The notes under the pieces are model-generated. The model searched no databases. It saw nothing but the letters and a program-made list of their open reading frames with translations, and was not told the origin of the DNA. Source: Camelimonas fluminis (GTDB lineage Bacteria > Pseudomonadota > Alphaproteobacteria > Rhizobiales > Beijerinckiaceae). From it: 64,000 bases of DNA. The stretch covers positions 62,001-126,000 of the forward strand of contig NZ_BNCG01000003.1 of NCBI RefSeq assembly GCF_014656355.1. The letters are read 5' to 3'. Of the stretch, positions 63,491 through 64,000 are shown piece by piece (positions within the stretch are counted from its first letter, which is position 1; the number at the start of each line of letters is the position of its first letter). The translations under genes and the position numbers were made by a program.

Positions 63491-64000
63491 TGTCAGAGCT
63501 GTTTGTGTTTGGGTTGGGGTTCTCGGCGCAGGGCTATGTCCGCCGTTACGGCGCCGGCTACCAGCGCATCGCCGCCACCCGCCGGCAGGCGCCTGACAAC
63601 ACCACAGACGCGACGGCGGCCAGCGGCGTTGTCATGCACGCCTTTGACGGCGCCGCGACAACCACGCCTGATCCGGCGATTGCCGCCGCGCTCGGTCGCG
63701 CCAGCCATCTGCTGGTTTCGGCGCCGCCGGACCAGGCCGGAGATCCGGCCCTGCGTCACTTCAGCGGAGTCATCGCCGGCGCCGCCGGGCTGACGCACAT
63801 CGTTTATCTCTCCACCATCGGCGTTTACGGCGACCATCAGGGCGCGGTGATCGGGGAAGACGCCGAACTCCGGCCCGGCAGCGCCCGCAACCGCGAGCGC
63901 GTCGCCGTCGAGCAGCAATGGCTGGAACTGGGGCGCGCCGCCGGCAAGTCCGTGCATGTATTGCGCCTGTCCGGCATTTACGGGCCGGGCCGCAACCAGT
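63490..64000 (+). CDS. NAD-dependent epimerase/dehydratase-like SDR protein (5' part)
   Basis: The first 170 residues of an atypical SDR related to YeeZ-like NAD-dependent epimerases; the rest lies past base 64000. It starts MSELFVFGLGFSAQGYVRR, with a shortened G-x-G-x-x-A nucleotide motif, and has the catalytic Tyr region VYLSTIGVYGDHQG and a downstream RLSGIYGPGRN stretch. Start overlaps the queG stop by one base, so the two are co-translated. Function unknown; neighbourhood with queG is common in alphaproteobacteria. Confidence 0.85.
   Translation, partial: MSELFVFGLGFSAQGYVRRYGAGYQRIAATRRQAPDNTTDATAASGVVMHAFDGAATTTPDPAIAAALGRASHLLVSAPPDQAGDPALRHFSGVIAGAAGLTHIVYLSTIGVYGDHQGAVIGEDAELRPGSARNRERVAVEQQWLELGRAAGKSVHVLRLSGIYGPGRNQ

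Overview
The window looks like a chromosomal segment of a high-GC alphaproteobacterium, most likely of the order Hyphomicrobiales (Rhizobiales). The strongest sign is the gene run dnaK-dnaJ-methyltransferase-pyrF-DUF1330-dapB-gpmA near nth/DUF2244, and uppP-fzlA-queG. An alphaproteobacterial-type RpoH promoter (CTTG, 17-nt spacer, CTATAT) ahead of dnaK and an FzlA-type cell-division protein agree with this. I see no prophage, insertion sequence or CRISPR array. The genus cannot be named from what is visible.

Layout. 1-4.2 kb: the end of a heme ABC ATPase (hmuV), then a complete pyruvate carboxylase with TTGCAAA boxes upstream and a strong terminator. 4.3-6.5 kb: a polar amino-acid ABC transporter (two permeases and an ATPase) with no binding protein next to it. 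6.8-12.0 kb: a LysR regulator divergent from DUF3100 membrane protein, M20 amidohydrolase and L-serine dehydratase, probably one catabolic unit. 12.3-17.1 kb: two LLM flavin monooxygenases flanking an SfnB/DszC-like flavoprotein, then an orphan solute-binding lipoprotein; probably scavenging of an organosulfur or N-chelate compound. 17.2-23.1 kb: a TetR regulator divergent from thiolase, acyl-CoA ligase, enoyl-CoA hydratase and acyl-CoA dehydrogenase (beta-oxidation). 23.6-32.4 kb: complete high-affinity potassium system (small membrane ORF, kdpF, A, B, C, D, E), ending with a PtsN-like EIIA protein.

32.8-35.9 kb: aldo/keto reductase and SDR, divergent from an AraC regulator. 36.0-38.7 kb: an ECF sigma/anti-sigma module with a secreted NTF2-like protein, divergent from an AcfC-like periplasmic protein; both directions carry the same GGAAT-N17-CGTCT promoter signature. 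38.8-39.8 kb: a ParD-like antitoxin gene overlapping a methionine aminopeptidase gene. 40.1-44.7 kb: FAD monooxygenase, tRNA-Ser(CGA), a degenerate PAS-GGDEF-EAL protein, rpmF. 45.0-50.7 kb: mtgA, ispA and a GDSL-esterase autotransporter whose start codon abuts a perfect hairpin. 50.8-64.0 kb: the conserved housekeeping block described above, ending in a truncated NAD-dependent epimerase-like gene.

A dispersed intergenic repeat of about 100 bp occurs at least five times. In three copies its terminal CTAG supplies the TAG stop codon of the neighbouring gene. The most interesting candidates for new biology are the ParD-like/MetAP pair, the sigma module with matching divergent promoters, the DUF3100/M20/serine dehydratase operon, and the start-codon hairpin of the autotransporter gene.
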